Of a DNA stretch of 64,000 nucleotides, positions 1 through 11,064 are shown in pieces. Made by a program: the position numbers and the translations under genes. Below the pieces are notes generated by a model, which searched no databases, was not told the DNA's origin, and was given only the letters and a program-made list of their open reading frames with translations. Every line of letters starts with the position of its first letter. Position 1 is the stretch's first letter. Source of the DNA: Glandiceps talaboti (Eukaryota; Hemichordata; Enteropneusta; Spengelidae); the NCBI RefSeq assembly GCF_964340395.1, contig NC_135565.1:10857742-10921741 (forward strand), given 5' to 3'.

Positions 1-2082
1 ACGGTTGTTTGTACATTATACAATAATTGTTTTTAGGTAGTGACTTATCGTCGGCATTATTTTTTCAATCAAATGTATTTATTGTGATGTCATACCGACG
101 ATGTTATATAGTTTAAATATATTTGTGTTGTGACCTAGACGGGAATGGGGAGGGGCCGGCTGTGTAACTGTGTAAAATAAAATAAGGTGACTCTGCTGAG
201 ACTTCCAAATCCAAACGGTAAACCAAAACCCTAGACATTCCACACACCCAAAAACTTACAGAGCTCGAGACCCTTGATCTATGTAATGCTTGAGACGGCA
301 CTTCGTATGATGAAATAGCTAAGGCCTGATCAAAACAACTGATTATTTGAATAAAGAAATAATAACAATTGTAAGCAAATTTTGATAATGCAACGAATTT
401 TTGTGAGCAAAATGTAAGTAAAACATACCCCTGAACTTGGGCAGGTCTTTCAAAAAATATTCCAACCTAGAAAAGAATGCCTTTTCTCATACTTAATGAG
501 CACAAAAACCCCACCCCTTTCCAGCACATTTTGGGTGAATCGACGTAACATAGTCATTACTATACGTTTGTGTTAAACCTCAGACCACTATGAACACACG
601 GTTGCCGAGCTTGGAACACAGCATGGCAATAGACTTGGCACAGTGTAGCGAAAGATCAAATTAATGCGATCTAATAAGCTTAAAGTCGTACATTCTTTCC
701 CCATGCATGCGTGTCGTTTTTTCCTTTTTTTAAAAACACTGACAAATCTAGCTAGATACAGATTATTGTTCGCTAAAATTTGAGGAGTGACTTTGATTTA
801 ATGATTCCTGATAGGCTGATATATATATTTGTACACGTCAGTCAAACTAGTTACGCCAACCTTGAGTGTAAAGTCTATTACAATACGTTCACCCATTGGT
901 TGAAACTAAGTCATTCGCCATCTAATTAGTATTCAGTTTTTATCCTAACTCCCACACACCTGTGTGTAGTGTTAGACTTGATAAGGCTGAGTAGCGAAGA
1001 TGGCGATGCGAATTCGCATCGACGGGGAGGTTTTCGAATTGAAAATGACACTAGTGTGTCGGCTGGTAAAATTGTCGACACGACATCCACTGCTGGTTGA
1101 AGAATATACATAACGGTTTAAATCAGACAGGTTGTGTGGCAGGGGGACGCTATTTAATATAAGCACAGAACTTTTAAAACTCATGAAAAATATTATTAAA
1201 CCAGTATTCTGACATGATAGTTTATTATACCCTATGTGTGACTACCTCGTACTCAAAGCGGGGCTATCGATTTGTTGTGCCACGTCATGCCTGATGATCG
1301 ACGGGATATCAACGAAGACGTCCGGTTCGCTTCCCTGCTATGTCTCTTTGATTCGAGCCTAGTGGCACAAATGTTACAACAATGTAACGATAAAAAGTGC
1401 CCTCTAAACAGCTGAAGAATTTCAAAGTGAAACATGGTTCATGTTTTGATTTTCGATGAGTCTCAAAAAACGAATGTTCAAAAATCGATATCAACATCCA
1501 AAAATCAACTTCTCGAAATTACATGCATTTCGAAATGTCGATTGCTTAAAAACGTATTCATGGTTTGAAAACGAATCATATCATCTCTGGATAGATAGGA
1601 TTTCACTTGGACGTCGTTAGTCACGCACCCGACTATCTTTCAATCTCAAACTATTGGTAGTCTCAGATTGATACATCATCAATACATTTGCGAAGTGTCT
1701 GGGCTACATAATTTCAATCATTCAAGGACATAAAATTGATATTACATATTGTGGACATAAATGAGTTACAAATTACTGTCATGTTCTGCAACATTTTCTG
1801 CTGAAGACATTTTTTATAGTTCATGAACATCAACTGGCATTTGTAAAGTGATTATTTCTCCCTCAAGCATACTAAGTGCATTCAATTGTTACAATTTATA
1901 GATGGGGTACCAATCTTTCTAAAATTCTTGCATACAACAATTGAGCTTCTGCAGGACTCCTGGCTTACCTTAGTTTTAGGGTCAAATCAGCCAAATTCTG
2001 TACTTGTGTGTACACATGAAACATATGTCATTAACACGTGACTTGTGGGGATTCCACTTCTGTACGTCTGGGAAATCGCTTC
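1..2082. other. Left flank, no gene recognised
   Basis: Only short open frames with no family resemblance occur on either strand. I see no splice-bounded exon, RNA gene or mobile element that I can name. The sequence is AT-rich and looks single-copy within this window. Confidence 0.5.
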
Positions 2083-2104
2083 TGTCAGAGAAATCGTTTC
2101 TGTT

Positions 2105-2503
2105 GTGGAAATGTCTGACATCGCGGAAATTGCTTTGAAACTCTTATCATTGAGAGCGCTGAAATTGCTTTGAACTCTGTCATTGAGAACGCTGAAATTG
2201 CTTTGAACTCTATCATTGAGAGTGCGGAAATTGCTTTGAACTCTATCATTGAGAGCGCGGAAATTGCTTTGAACTCTGTCATTGAGAGTGCGAAAATTAC
2301 TTTGAACGCCCAGTCATTGAGAGCGCTGAAATTGCTTTGAAACACCCAGTCATTGAGAGCGCTGAAATTGCTTTGAACTCTATCATTGAGAGCTCTGAAA
2401 GTGCTTTGAACTCTGTCATTGAGAGCGCGGAAATTGCTTTAAACTCTGTCATTGAGAGCGCGGAAATTGCTTTGAACGCCCAGTCATTGAACGCGCGGAA
2501 ATG
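2105..2503. repeat. 33-bp minisatellite, about 11 copies
   Basis: Eleven imperfect copies of a unit of about 33 bp are seen, each with the core GAAATTGCTTTGAACTCT followed by a variant of CATTGAGAGCGCG. Two copies carry a 2-3 bp insertion that produces CGCCCAGTCATT or CACCCAGTCATT. Because 33 is a multiple of three, both strands stay open as 11-residue repeats (SVIESAEIALN on plus, FKAISALSMIE on minus). That openness needs no coding function. Confidence 0.9.
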
Positions 2504-2994
2504 TCCCCCTCGTCCACCGTAGTTTTCACTACAGGTGATTGACGATGTACTTCCGTTGGTTTTATTTTCAATTCAGGGGCGAAAATCAATAGCTAGAAAG
2601 TAGCACAAAAGTAATAACAAGTGACAATATGACACTTCTGTACGTCATTTAAAATGAACTTGCCAATACAACCAGAAACTATATACAACAATTGCACAAC
2701 AATTATAGCTTTCAACTTTCAAGGATAACAAACATAGCTCTACGTTTGCCTACGCAATGCTACGGAAGGCAGATACTGGTACTTCGAACGTGTCAGCCAT
2801 GATAGTGAAGTCGCGTCCCAAATTCTTGCGTGATCTCGTCTCTTAAATAATGTGGCAATTTGTGCGGTAATGGCGGGATGTTCAAAACATTTTGTTTACG
2901 ATCGAATTATTATCTGAAGCCGTACGTCGTTACAGGGTCAATTTGACTTGCATCCGTGGACGAGGCAATTGATTATATGGTAAAGGTTAGTTCT
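2504..2994. other. Spacer, nothing recognised
   Basis: No long open frame, splice-bounded exon, RNA gene or repeat family is visible between the minisatellite and the next interspersed repeat. Confidence 0.45.
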
Positions 2995-3482
2995 ACACGA
3001 TCTTTTACAGTATTTGAAATATTGAAAAAATGGCAATTTTAAACAATTTTACAAATTTAACATTTCTTCATCTAAAGGTCACCAACAGATGCATCTCTGT
3101 TAAATATCAGCCCAATCTGCTGAGTAGTTTCGGAATTATAGGTTTTTGACCAAAAAGACACATCTTAGCCCTAATTTGCATATTACTAAGGGAATCATCA
3201 TGTCGTGAAGAAATCTTAATTTATCTACATCTAAGAATGTTCCCACCAAATGTCATGCCAATCTGCCCAGTGGTTTTGGAGGTTAAGTGTTTTGACCAAA
3301 AATCACATTTTTGACCCCAAACCCACATCTCGGATGCGATCATTTTCATTTGAACAATCTCCCAACTAGACACCAGAAGTAACATGATCGCCATCAAATA
3401 TCAAAGCAATCGGTCCAGCAGTTTTTTTAGTTTAACTTGTTTACACACACAAACACACACACAAACATATATATACACATCC

Positions 3483-3525
<43 letters not shown>
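2995..3525 (+). repeat. Degenerate interspersed repeat with (CAGA)n tail
   Basis: This non-coding block contains internally similar phrases such as 'caatctgc..agt.gtttt.ga' at about 3,110 and 3,255. It ends in a CA-rich tract and then (GACA)n at 3,484-3,523. The layout, a degenerate body ending in a tetranucleotide tail, is typical of non-autonomous retroelement 3' ends. A related stretch (TATTGAAAAAATGGCAATTT) recurs at about 56,380. It abuts the left edge of the tandem array. Confidence 0.55.
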
Positions 3526-3611
3526 TTTTGCCATGCCTATAGCACGACTGACCCTTCAGTTCAGTTGTGCTAAAAATGGGCTCATAATGATTAATGGCAT
3601 GAAAGATGGTC

Positions 3612-6140
3612 CTTTTTGTTCGAGGCATTCATGTTTGTGTAAATATTTCCAAAATACCTGTAAGATTTCCTCCACTCACTCAAAGCTATGCTACTCACAG
3701 TGACAATACCTTGCAAGGACAAAATGAACAAGCTGACTTGTATGTTACTGTACTGTACTGTTGTGAGGTGTGAATCTTGTATCTTTGGCAGTGTGAAGTC
3801 CTTGAGTCCCTGGGAGCAAAGAACTATAAAGACTGAAGTCAAGTTCGATTTGAGAGTAATAAGTTTAAGTCGCTTGAAGCCATTCTAAAATTGTATGAAT
3901 TTAATTGCTATAAAAAAATATCACTGTGTGATTTACTGTGCAGCACTGGATTGTTGATCTGTGTCATGCCCGCTGTTACTGTAATTTCCACAACCCTAAT
4001 TTTCGGTGAAATGGAAAAAATACCTCGTTTGTGCAGGTACACATCATAAATTGTAAAAATGGATATGTTTAGTCGACATAAACGTTTTAGTTAAGGGCTA
4101 AAACAGGAATTGCCTTGGCAGACCCAAAGCGAAATTTTCATTCAGTGCTCATTAATATTCATAAGGATGATAAGACTCTGTCTGACTGTGGACAGAGGTA
4201 ACGAACACAATCTGGGACCGGTCGGTCATAGTGGTCCCATCGAACGATCGAGGCATGCCAATGATATATGTTGATATGTTGTTACGACAGGTTAGGGTTA
4301 AGTGGTAATTTGTGTTTCCACCTGCTATGACATATCATAAATAAAGTGCAGTGCAGTTCATGAATACTGTGGCCTCGTGTGTCCTGATAATGCCTAATCG
4401 CATGGCAGATGATACTTTGTTCGACACATTTCTGTTTGTGTAAATACTGCCAAAACACCTGTAAGATTTCATCCGCCCACGTAGGGCTATACTACTCAAA
4501 GTGACGAATACATGGTATGACAAATGAACATGCTGACTTGTATGTTACTGTACTGTACTGTTGTGAAGTGTGAATCTTATATCTTTGGCAATGTGAAGTC
4601 CTTGAGTCCCTGGGAGCAAAAAACTGTAAAGACTGAAGTCAAGTTCGATTTCCGAGAAATGAGTTTAAGTCACTTAAAACCATTCTAAAATTGTATGAAT
4701 TTAATTGCTAAGAATATCACTGTGTGATTTACTGTGCAAGACTAGATTGTTGATCTGTGTCACGCCCGCTGTTACTGTAATTTCCACGACTCAAAAACAC
4801 TCCTAAGTTTCGATGAAATTGAAAAAATACCTCATTTGTGCAGGTATACATCATAAATTGTAAAATGGATATGTTTAGTCGACATAAACGTTTTACTTAC
4901 TTACTAAAACAGGAATTGCCTTGGCAGACCCAAAGCGGAATTTTCATTCAGTGCTCATTAATATTCATAAGGATGATAAGACTCTGTCTGACTGTGGACA
5001 GAGGTAACGAACAAAATCTGGGACCGGTCGGTCATTGTGGTACCATCGAACGATCGCGGCATGCCAATGATACATGTTGTTGTTACTGGTTAGGGTTGAG
5101 TGGTAATTTGTTTTTTTTTCCACCTGCTATGACATATCACCAATCCAGTGCAGTGCAGTTCATGAGTACTGTGGTCTCGTGTGTCCTGATAATGCCTTAT
5201 CGCATGACAAATTATACTTTGTTCGAGACATTTATGTTTGTGTAAATACTGCCAAAACACCTGTACTAATTTATCCGCCCACGCAGGGCTATACTACTCA
5301 AAGTGACGAATACATGGTATGGCAAATGAACATGCTGACTTGTATGTTACTGTACTGTACTGTTGTGAGGTGTGAATCTTGTATCTTTGGCAGTGTGAAG
5401 TCCTTAAGTCCCTGGGAGCAAAGAACTGTAAAGACTGAAGTCAAGTTCGATTTGAGAGTAATGAGTTTAAGTCGCTTGAAGCCATTCTAAAATTGTATGG
5501 ATTTAATTTCTATAAAAATATCACTGTGTGATTTACTGTGCAACACTGGATTGTTGATCTGTGTCATGCCCGCTGTTACTGTAATTACCATTCCTGAATT
5601 TCGATGATGTGGAAAAAATACCTCATTTGTGCAGGTATACATCATAAATTGTAAAATTGTAAAATGGATATGTTTAGTCGACATAAACGTTTTAGTTAAG
5701 GCTAAAACATGAATTGCCTTGGCAGACTCAAAGCGAAATTTTCATTCAGTGCTCATTAATATTCATAAAGATGATAAGACTCTGTCTGACTGTGGACAGA
5801 GGTAACGAACAAAATCTGGGACCGGTCGGTCATAGTGGTACCATCGAACGATCGAGGCATGCCAATGATATATGTTGATATGTTGTTACGACAGGTTAGG
5901 GTTAAGTGGTAATTTGTTTTTCCACCTGCTGTGACATATCACCAATGAAGTGCACTGCAGTTCATGAATACTGTGGTCTCGTGTGTCCTGATAATGCCTA
6001 ATCGCATGGCAGATGATACTTCGTTCGAGACATTTCTGTTGACAAATGAACATGCTGACTTGTATGGTACTGTACTGTTGTGAGCTGTGAATCCAATATT
6101 GTCGGCAGGGTTTTGTCCTTGAGTCGTATCGAAAATATGT
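3612..6140 (+). repeat. ~800-bp subrepeat, three-plus copies (unit 1)
   Basis: The phrase AACATGCTGACTTGTATG (first copy AACAAGCTGACTTGTATG) recurs at about 3,726, 4,526, 5,328 and 6,049, giving periods of about 800, 802 and 720 bp. Each monomer also carries ATTAATATTCATAAGGATGA, GGACAGAGGTAACGAAC and GTTAGGGTTAAGTGG-type phrases. Units 2-4 have only two copies (for example 12,955 and 13,667), so unit 1 has gained, or the others have lost, two monomers. Confidence 0.85.
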
Positions 6141-7558
6141 AACAGTTACTCTAAAGATCGATTGAAGTCATGTTCGATTTGCAAATCGGGGTAGTGTCTT
6201 CTGATATTAAAAAAAGACAATACTTTGCCTTTAAAATATGGATATTGAATGGTGAGGAGACGGCCATATTGACATTTATTGATTGCAGTTACTCTAAATA
6301 TCTGATAACAAACATAACAAACATAAATCAAAGAAGGAATAGTCCCTAGATTTAATCTTCTCTCGCCCCAACAAAAAAAAGCTACCGAAAAGTCACACAG
6401 GCTTTTACAACTCTAAAGCTTAAAAAACAGGTTTTTCAGTTTCAAATGACGAAAATAACCAGATTTGAACTAAATGCCTCCCATAAGAGCAAGACCACAG
6501 AGTTTTGGGCATACCCACTTGTTGGAATATTCGCCATAACCACCCGGCCTACACGTTCATTTACAGTAAGCTACAAGTCACGTGAAATCTTGTGTTTGTT
6601 GTTTGCCATCCAATTCACGAATTTGGTTGTAACCTTTAATAAGTACATTAAGTACTTCTAGATGGAGGTACAAAATAGTCGTGTATTAGCCTAAATCATT
6701 AATCTAATCCAGCCGGAAAAGACAACATCACACACATAAAAAGCACACGCTTACGATTTTGTATATTTAGGCAGACCCTTCGTCTAATAAGTAATTAAAG
6801 CTTGTTTTTGAAAACAGAAACCCATTGTGCTTTTTCACCATCAAATTAACAAAATTGGCTGTACTGGTACTTAACATTAGCCTGTATGTGAGTAGTATTG
6901 CATTATTAAGGTGCAAAGTAGTATGACCAAAAAAAAGTATTTTCAGACGGAAATCAACGACAAAGCAAGCCACACACACCATAATAAAAACTTGCCTTAT
7001 TGTCTTATTTATAACCAGACCTGCAACACTGCATATTATTGCTCTATGTTTGAAAAAGGGGTAAATTTGTTCCACAGTCCCCTGTAAGTAAATATTATTT
7101 GGCAAATACCGTTTGATATCTTGGTGCGAGAAGTTATTTTCCTAGTACAAAGGAGCCAGCAGTAATTACAAGGGGGAGGGCAGGAAATATAATTAGGAGA
7201 GGGTAACACTTTATTTTGACTACTTTTATTGTCTACCTTAGCATTATTTTTTATTTTAGCATCTCTATGTATATTTGTATGCAAACTCCATGCAATGTAT
7301 CCGGTAGGTACACACATTATATTATTTTGGTTGTTGACACTGTACTTTGCATTGCTATTAGCTATGTATATAAAGTGCTCATACCATGTTTCACTTTTAC
7401 TATAAAATCATTGTAACCATGGCAATGAAAAGTCCAAATAATGTTGCCTAAATTATAGCTTAGTGTTAGAGTTAGGTATCATAATATCAGATCATATCAT
7501 CAAACCGCTGCTGACAACCAAGTTGCATAAAGTGAACAGTGTCTTCACATACATATAC

Positions 7559-7597
7559 TGTGGTGGTGGTGGTGGTGGTGGTGGTGGTGGTGGTGGT
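7559..7597 (+). repeat. (GGT)n microsatellite, unit 1
   Basis: Pure GGT/TGG triplets precede AGTAGTTGGTGTAATAACC. The same tract is at 15,163-15,201, 24,817-24,852, 34,426-34,461 and 42,246-42,270. It is degenerate at 46,207-46,222. Confidence 0.95.
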
Positions 7598-7715
7598 AGT
7601 AGTTGGTGTAATAACCAATAGTTTTAGACATTCGGCATGGTGGCAACGATGGGATAAGTCCAACATCCCTAGCTATGTCTGAGAGCATTTAAACCAAGTT
7701 CTTTTGCAATCTGGA

Positions 7716-7945
7716 CCAATCAGAATGTGAGATTGGTGACAGGTGACGTATAAATCAAACGTATGCTAGCTAGTGGCTAGTTATATGCGTAGTTCTACGA
7801 ATTTACCGACTGTAAAATGCATTGATTGATTACCTAGAAATTCTGTCAATTATCGAAAAGATAAATTCAATCACTCTTTCGTAGAATATAAAAAGCCAAA
7901 CATGCTCATCCCAGTAGCATAGTTCTGAAGGTGGAGACATGAAAG
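7716..7945 (+). promoter_or_regulatory. Promoter-like module P1, unit 1
   Basis: The module contains, in order: CCAAT (7,716-7,720) and its inverse GATTGG (7,731-7,736); TTCTACGAA (7,793-7,801); TTCGTAGAA (7,878-7,886); TATAAAAA (7,887-7,894); ATG (7,939-7,941); and a splice-donor match AAAG/GTGAGT at 7,945/7,946. TTCNNNGAA is the consensus of STAT (GAS) sites and opposed CCAAT boxes suit NF-Y; both are established motif assignments. The TATA-to-ATG distance of about 50 bp leaves room for a start site near 7,917. Promoter activity itself is inferred. Confidence 0.5.
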
Positions 7946-8195
7946 GTGAGTCTGGTATGATTAAGCTGCTGTTGATTTCTAGGCCTATAATTACATATTC
8001 ACTACATTAACATGAAAATATATCAATGAAAATATATTCTTTTTTTTTACTAATTGTGCGCTCACTGAATTCTAACCAGTTAAGTGTACCTTTTATTCAG
8101 CTCGCCACAACCACCTGGCCGGAGCCTACATGATGAATTTCCATTATGCTACATGTCACGTACCTCCAATTTGCAAATCGCGAAGCAGTTTGTAA
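7939..8195 (+). CDS. Candidate two-exon short peptide gene, unit 1
   Basis: Exon 1 is seven bases, ATGAAAG (7,939-7,945). The intron, 7,946-8,100, begins GTGAGT, has a branch-like TTCTAAC near 8,070 and ends TTTTATTCAG. Exon 2 (8,101-8,195) continues in frame to TAA. The product would be 33 residues, starting MKARHNHLAGAY and containing two cysteines (about positions 21 and 27). It has no hydrophobic signal sequence and matches no family I know. The upstream module supplies a TATA box at a suitable distance. Against coding: the peptide is short, unit 5 truncates it, and the second exon is missing in units 2, 3, 4 and 6. A noncoding spliced transcript is equally possible. Confidence 0.25.
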
Positions 8196-8590
8196 ACTTA
8201 ATTTATACGTTAGTACTGGTAGATGAAGGTACATAATAGTCGTGTGTTAGTGTACACAAATGTTATCCAGACGGAAAAGACAACAACACACATAAAACGC
8301 ACACGCTAACGATTATGTATATTTAGACAGACCTTTGGCAATTCATACTCTTTTATTTGTAGCTAAAAAGGATAGTTTTCTTGCAAAATTTCCTCGAACG
8401 TGAACATGATACATGCTAGCCTAGCATAGAACCCACACATATGAGTAGCTCTAAGGATTTAAGGGCTACAATAAGTGTTGGAGTGAAAGTCTATCACGCT
8501 TTCATAGAATTCAACGCCCAAAGGACCAACGTGCATGTGTACGCCATTGTACCATCATTGGCAGCCTCACTGCCCCCTTCTCCCGCCATA

Positions 8591-9118
8591 TGTTATGTTA
8601 TGTTATGTTTATTTATTAAAGTGTCATGTGTAAGCGTACATATTTAAACATTGTACATAAATTCCCTTTTCTTAAAAAAAGCATCGCTAACAAAATTTGC
8701 TAGGTCAAATGGCACGGTTGTCATTAAAAATTCTAGGTTTTCGACAACGTCTCTTGTGTCAAAGTGAGGAGATATTTCCCTAGCTTTTGAAAACAGAAAG
8801 TCTCTAAATTCATGATAAAGTCCACAGTGAAAAAGGAAATGTGTCTCATCTTCAACTGCGTCTTTGCAGAAATCACAAAGTCTTTCCTCCCTGTCTAAAT
8901 TAGAAAATCTACAAGTTTCAATTTTTAAAGGAAGAATACCTAGTCCGAACTGATCTAAAAGTGATCGCTTACCACGTTACAAATTATACGTTAAATAATT
9001 TTCCAGACCATAATGTTTTTTGAAAGTAACATATGTTTTTAGCTTTTCTTTCACATTAATTTCCCAATTATTACCATGAAAGATTCTCAGTTTTTCTTTG
9101 ATAAATGAAATATTACAT
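8591..9118 (-). mobile_element. 5'-truncated LINE 3' fragment, unit 1
   Basis: The insertion is bounded by GCCATA (8,585-8,590 and 9,119-9,124), a 6-bp target-site duplication; the empty site reads CCCGCCATAATTAATT in units 2 and 6 (CCCGCAATAATTAATT in 3 and 4). Read on the minus strand, it encodes the carboxyl-terminal region of a non-LTR retrotransposon polyprotein and ends in an (ATAAC)n-like tail (plus strand TGTTATGTTATGTTATG). The frame contains a stop where unit 5 reads serine (CGTTACAAATT at about 8,976). It lacks about 75 bp of 3' sequence present in unit 5. Confidence 0.85.
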
Positions 9119-10773
9119 GCCATAATTAATTACCCCGACATATTATTGTGTCATACACTCGAACCTATAAAACATTTAATGCACATTATATCTTTGTTCC
9201 GTTCAAAAAAACAACAAAACCACCTGTCGAGTGAATGTACCTCCATGAATAACCAGAGTAGATTAATCAAATTCAAATTCAAATAGATAAATTGCGCGTA
9301 TCTCATCCCAATCTGGCCTCTTGTGTAAGGCCAGTGTATTGCACTATAGCGATCGGGCGTTTTGTTTTGTTAGTTTTGGATATTAAGAGGGAGCTAAGAT
9401 GCACACGGTTAAAGGCTATTTTTTCTTGCTCAGCCCTATGCTGCTGTTGTGTTTTGTCACAAACTGTACCTGTAATGGAAAGTTCACACAAACTTCGACA
9501 ATCGAGTTACAGGCAGTTTGGCTGAACTCTTGAACTGACGTCAGAAATCTATCAAAGGGAAAACCTTCTTGTTATATCAAAATTAGTGTCACTCTCAATC
9601 CCAGGTACTGACAAAAAGTAACATAGTGGCCTTATACGGCTAAGTGGGATAAAGCATTCATTTTTGAGACACGGTCAATGATCACATGTTGAACTTGAAC
9701 TTGACTTTGATTTTCCGGTTTGTGCATTTTCTCTTTAAATAAATCATATGACTAAATTGCGTACTACAGATAATTCCGATGGATATTAAGGAACACACAA
9801 ACACATCCACCTCTTTTCCACACTTCGCGAATAAATCTTAATGGTGTAATCTATGTGATACTTGCAGGCATTTTAGTGGACTATTAGTACTATAACCTCT
9901 AATGTAAATGATGTCACTATTGTAAATAATTACTGTTTGACAATAAAGCGAAAAAATAAGTGTGTGGTTCCGATTACATTCAATTTTAGAATAGTTGGGG
10001 AAAGGTAGATTCTTTATTTAATTTTTTTTTAAGTTATGGAATTTTTATCGTATGTAAGTGTCTATTTCAGGTAGTTATGTTTTCCATTGTTTTTCATATG
10101 GTCTCTGTGTTATTGATTACTTCTCATCAGATGTACAGCCATTACAGATTGGAAGAACAGTTTTATATAGTCTTTTTAAGTTGATGTCAGTTTCCGCATC
10201 CACTATTTCTTGCGAGACTGTACAGTTTTCGCGATTTTATTTTCTTTTATTCTCGAAACCGAAAACAAGTTTAGGGTCGGCTTGAAAAACTACGTGGGGT
10301 CGTTTAACAAGAACCAAACAACATTTTTTTATTAGGCCTAATAAGAAATAAGTATAACATATCTGCAACTATTGCTTTTTGACGTTAAATATTAGCAAAT
10401 AAGTATACACTATTTGGCTAGATTTGGAATACTAAACAGCCAAGACATGAGCCTTAAGTGAATATTCTTTCATTTTGTTCAAGACATTTATATTTGTGTA
10501 AATATTGCCAAACTACCTGTAAGATTTAATCTACCCACTCACACAGGGCTGTACTACTCACAGTGAGAAACAATTGGTATGGCAAGAGAAAATAAATGTG
10601 GTATTCTTTACTTATGTTGATCACGTTGTCGGAATACCACATTATTAGAAAAGGCTGAGCCTTAAGTATAGGTTTGGGGTCAAATAGTTTAAATGTGGAG
10701 AAAGGCATCATTTTAGCACAATTGAACTGAGGTTAGTTAGTGCTATAGCCATGGTGACATGTCCGCCCGTGTA

Positions 10774-10856
10774 CATGTATGTATGTATGTATGTATGTAT
10801 GTATGTATGTATGTATGTATGTATGTAGGTGTGTCTGTCTGTCTGTCTGTCTGCCT
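10774..10856 (+). repeat. (TGTA)n-(TCTG)n microsatellite, unit 1
   Basis: A TGTA run of about 56 bp is followed by a short TCTG run, directly before the AAGGTCACAACCTGCCTGA landmark. Orthologous tracts in the other units differ greatly in length. Confidence 0.95.
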
Positions 10857-10909
10857 GTGCGTATTTGTGTGTAAACAACTTAAGGTCACAACCTGCCTGA
10901 CCGATTTAG

Positions 10910-11064
10910 TATATAAAAGTAAATTATACTTATGTCAGAACTAGTCTAGTGGATAGATATTCAAGTAGTTCTACGAATTGAACGACTGTTAAGTGCATGG
11001 CGTGACTACATGAAAATTCCATCCATTATAGTGAAAAGGCAAATTCCGTCATCTCTTCGTAGAA
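10910..11064 (+). promoter_or_regulatory. Palindromic-pair module P2, unit 1
   Basis: TATATAAAAG (10,910-10,919) is followed by TTCTACGAA (10,969-10,977) and TTCGTAGAA (11,056-11,064). Start-to-start spacing is 87 bp, close to the 85 bp of P1, and interior phrases (ACGACTGT..A..TGCAT, TCCATTAT) are shared. P1 and P2 are therefore ancient duplicates. The two sites are exact reverse complements and could also form a 9-bp stem. Confidence 0.45.

Noticed and set aside
2105-2503. CRISPR array
   Set aside because: Repeats are contiguous and degenerate with no unique spacers, and the genome is eukaryotic.
4284-4300. GGTTAGGGTTAAG as interstitial telomere repeat
   Set aside because: Fewer than two full TTAGGG units, and it recurs only as part of the ~800-bp subrepeat.
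6446-6661. 71-codon plus-strand frame in units 1 and 2
   Set aside because: The upstream part is frameshifted in units 3-5, and most differences between copies change residues. No family is recognised.
7793-7886. TTCTACGAA/TTCGTAGAA pair as a conserved RNA hairpin
   Set aside because: Changes in units 3, 4 and 6 disrupt pairing without compensation. A DNA-binding explanation is simpler, though the hairpin is not excluded.
10058-10285. 75-codon plus-strand frame after a TATTTCAG acceptor-like site, recurring in several units
   Set aside because: A 4-bp insertion in unit 2 (ATTGCCGATTGG) changes the frame mid-way, and unit 6 switches to a different frame, so coding constraint is not supported.
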